Shown: piece by piece, positions 5,963 through 6,753 of the stretch | Numbering within the stretch: position 1 is the first letter of the stretch | Layout of the letters: each line of letters opens with the position of its first letter | Assembly (NCBI GenBank): GCA_964390795.1 | Contig: CAYMLQ010000334.1 | Location: 1-6,753, forward strand | Length of the DNA stretch: 6,753 nt | Origin: CAYMLQ01 sp964390795 | GTDB lineage: Bacteria > Verrucomicrobiota > Kiritimatiellia > RFP12 > UBA1067 | Reading direction: 5' to 3' | Position numbers and translations under genes: made by a program | Notes under the pieces: generated by a model | Database searches by the model: none | What the model was told of the DNA's origin: nothing | The model's input: only the letters and a program-made list of their open reading frames with translations

Positions 5963-6263
5963 GATGTCCCGCTCTGGAGCTTTGAGCCAATCCGAAGGGC
6001 ACTAAGATAAGCGGCGGCTCGGCGCAGCCTCGCCCTCCAGCCTGCGGCTTCGCCTGAGAACTGGAGGGCGAAGCTGTGCTGAGCCGTCCAATGCGTTATT
6101 AATGAGCTTATCCCTTACGCAGACATCCCAGTCAAATGCGTTGATGTCGAACGCGTTGACTTGGCCATAGCACGCTTCTCACTGACGGGCATCGAGCCCC
6201 GCCGTCTCAATAAAGAGTCTCACGTTCTGATTTTCCACCCCTTCGAGCCATTCGGCACAGATT
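5963..6263 (-). pseudogene. Decayed partial copy of the 350-aa and 298-aa genes
   Basis: Three blocks match the operon in the same order and orientation. Block one (5963-5994) matches 4016-4046 at about 80%, coding LAQSSRAGHL beside LAQSWRTGHL. Block two (6111-6155) matches 4254-4298 at about 76%; one frame gives FDINAFDWDVCVRD beside FDSRPFDRDVCAGD. Block three (6154-6263) matches 4448-4557 at 95% and contains the last codons of the 298-aa gene, the spacer and ATGGCCAAGTC of the 350-aa gene. About 150 nt are missing between blocks two and three, and the ATG frame runs into TAA after 17 codons, so nothing functional can be made. Block one is short and the least certain; blocks two and three are clear. 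Confidence 0.85.
6013..6088. repeat. Long near-perfect inverted repeat (hairpin)
   Basis: Arms at 6015-6040 and 6061-6086 are 26 nt each and differ at only three positions, all transitions, so nearly every mismatch can form a G-U pair in one strand. The GC-rich stem encloses a 20-nt loop with a small inner GGC-TTC-GCC hairpin. No T-tract follows on either side, so it is not a typical intrinsic terminator. It sits between blocks one and two of the decayed gene copy and may be a REP-like or miniature mobile element, or a folded recombination site. Confidence 0.85.
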
Positions 6264-6296
6264 AATTCGTAATCGTAATCGTAATCCTAATTCTGA
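6261..6296. repeat. Short tandem hexamer repeat
   Basis: Three perfect TCGTAA units (6267-6284) are followed by TCCTAA and TTCTGA and preceded by ATTAAT, giving six hexamers that fade outward. The repeat begins exactly where homology of the decayed copy to the operon stops. Confidence 0.8.
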
Positions 6297-6372
6297 TCCT
6301 GCACTCACTTCTGTTTCACGCCGCAATTCCTCAAAACGCAGTTATCCGCGTATTTGAATGGCTGCTTCCCGC

Positions 6373-6401
6373 TTGTCACCTCAGCACGCTTATGGTCTAA
6401 T
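6373..6401 (+). promoter_or_regulatory. Candidate rnhC promoter giving a near-leaderless mRNA
   Basis: TTGTCA (6373-6378) and TCTAAT (6396-6401) are separated by 17 nt, a good sigma-70-type pair. The -10 ends only 9 nt before the ATG at 6411, so transcription would start almost at the start codon. A leadered transcript from further upstream is an alternative. Confidence 0.35.
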
Positions 6402-6410
6402 GAAGGCGCG

Positions 6411-6753
6411 ATGGAAAAAAAGAATTCGTACACGTTCGTCCTCAACAAAGAGCAGCAGGAGTCGCTGAAAACCCTGCTCAGCATGGGCAATTACAAGCGC
6501 AAGGAGGTGCCCCACACCCTCATCGCGGTCGAAGCCCAGGATTGCGTCGTCAATCTCTACAAGAGCGGCAAGTGCCTCGTGCAGGGCAAGGGCGCCGAAG
6601 ATTTCGTGATCTTCTTCCTCGAACCCAACGTGCTGGGGGCGGCCACCGTGGGCTACGAGGAACTGCTCAACCCCGACCTCGTCTCGCCCCACATGGGTAT
6701 CGACGAAAGCGGCAAGGGCGACTTTTTCGGGTCGCTCGTGGCCTGCGCGGTCT
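6411..6753 (+). CDS. rnhC: Ribonuclease HIII, N-terminal part (runs off the window)
   Basis: The first 114 codons of RNase HIII, which removes RNA from RNA-DNA hybrids during replication and repair in the cytoplasm. Residues 1 to about 90 form the N-terminal TBP-like substrate-binding domain that distinguishes HIII from HII. The catalytic domain then starts with GIDESGKGDFFG (96-107), carrying the first two acidic active-site residues, Asp98 and Glu99; the remaining ones lie beyond the edge. The family usually has Pro after DFFG; here it is Ser108. The ATG at 6411 has only a weak AAGG upstream, yet the N-terminal sequence length fits the family. The gene is divergent from the operon and functionally unrelated to it. 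It marks the chromosomal boundary of the accessory region. Six to seven A residues follow the start codon, which is common and not a frameshift. Confidence 0.95.
   Translation, partial: MEKKNSYTFVLNKEQQESLKTLLSMGNYKRKEVPHTLIAVEAQDCVVNLYKSGKCLVQGKGAEDFVIFFLEPNVLGAATVGYEELLNPDLVSPHMGIDESGKGDFFGSLVACAV

Larger units (their letters stand above)
5807..6410. other. Divergent intergenic region between the operon and rnhC
   Basis: This 604-nt stretch has no intact gene. From the operon side it holds the leader and candidate promoter (5807-5910), a decayed colinear copy of operon sequence (5963-6263) interrupted by a long inverted repeat (6013-6088), a short hexamer repeat (6261-6296), a featureless part (about 6297-6372) and a candidate rnhC promoter (6373-6401). 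No tRNA or CRISPR repeats are visible. Confidence 0.8.

Noticed and set aside
6013..6088. The inverted repeat as an intrinsic terminator
   Set aside because: No T-rich tract follows the stem on either strand, and both flanking transcription units point away from it, so no terminator is expected here.
5995..6106. Possible integron attC site around the inverted repeat, with GCGTTAT on the right side
   Set aside because: The right box reads GTTATTA and does not fit GTTRRRY, and the left side has CTAAG where the matching box needs AAC. No integrase is visible and the neighbouring operon is far larger than a gene cassette.
6305..6692. Minus-strand open frames overlapping the start of rnhC
   Set aside because: They are antisense to a clear RNase HIII frame with the DESGKGD motif and have no ribosome binding site or recognisable domain.
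1..6753. CRISPR array, cas genes, tRNA or transposase
   Set aside because: No regularly spaced repeats, no cloverleaf, no recognisable Cas or transposase motif was found. The CARF-like domain alone is not evidence of a CRISPR locus.

Overview
The window suggests a bacterium of roughly 55-60% G+C. The only housekeeping gene is the 5' part of rnhC (ribonuclease HIII). That gene is typical of Firmicutes and of the Planctomycetes/Verrucomicrobia/Chlamydiae group, and the base composition makes a PVC-type (e.g. kiritimatiellal or lentisphaeral) host plausible. This placement is inference.

Almost everything else, positions 1-5806, is one tightly packed operon on the minus strand. In transcription order it encodes: a 144-aa possible MazF/PemK-like protein (5372-5806); a 298-aa possible sigma-70-like protein (4473-5369); a 350-aa protein with a second possible PemK-like barrel (3410-4462); a 302-aa unrecognised protein with an internal duplication (2417-3325); a 456-aa protein joining a Lon-type Ser-Lys protease domain to a C-terminal CARF-like ligand-sensing domain (1050-2420); a 334-aa DUF1848 protein with a radical-SAM-type Cys motif (38-1042); and the first six codons of a seventh gene (1-18) that leaves the window. 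Gaps are 2, 10, 84, -4, 7 and 19 nt. The 84-nt gap carries a hairpin directly before a ribosome binding site.

The most interesting reading is by analogy with CalpL-CalpT-CalpS of some type III CRISPR loci. There a cyclic-oligoadenylate-sensing SAVED-Lon protease cleaves a MazF homologue and releases a sigma factor. Here a CARF-like/Lon protein shares an operon with a sigma-like protein and one or two MazF-like proteins, with a different domain order and with extra partners (the duplicated protein and DUF1848). No cas gene or CRISPR array lies in the window. The operon is therefore a candidate variant of a nucleotide-activated protease/sigma-factor defence or stress cascade. The Lon and CARF calls rest on visible motifs; the sigma and MazF calls are fold-level guesses.

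The divergent intergenic region (5807-6410) holds the likely operon promoter, a colinear decayed copy of the 350-aa/298-aa gene junction, a long inverted repeat lying inside that remnant, a short run of hexamer repeats and a possible promoter very close to the rnhC start. The remnant shows that a related copy of the operon once stood here or recombined here.
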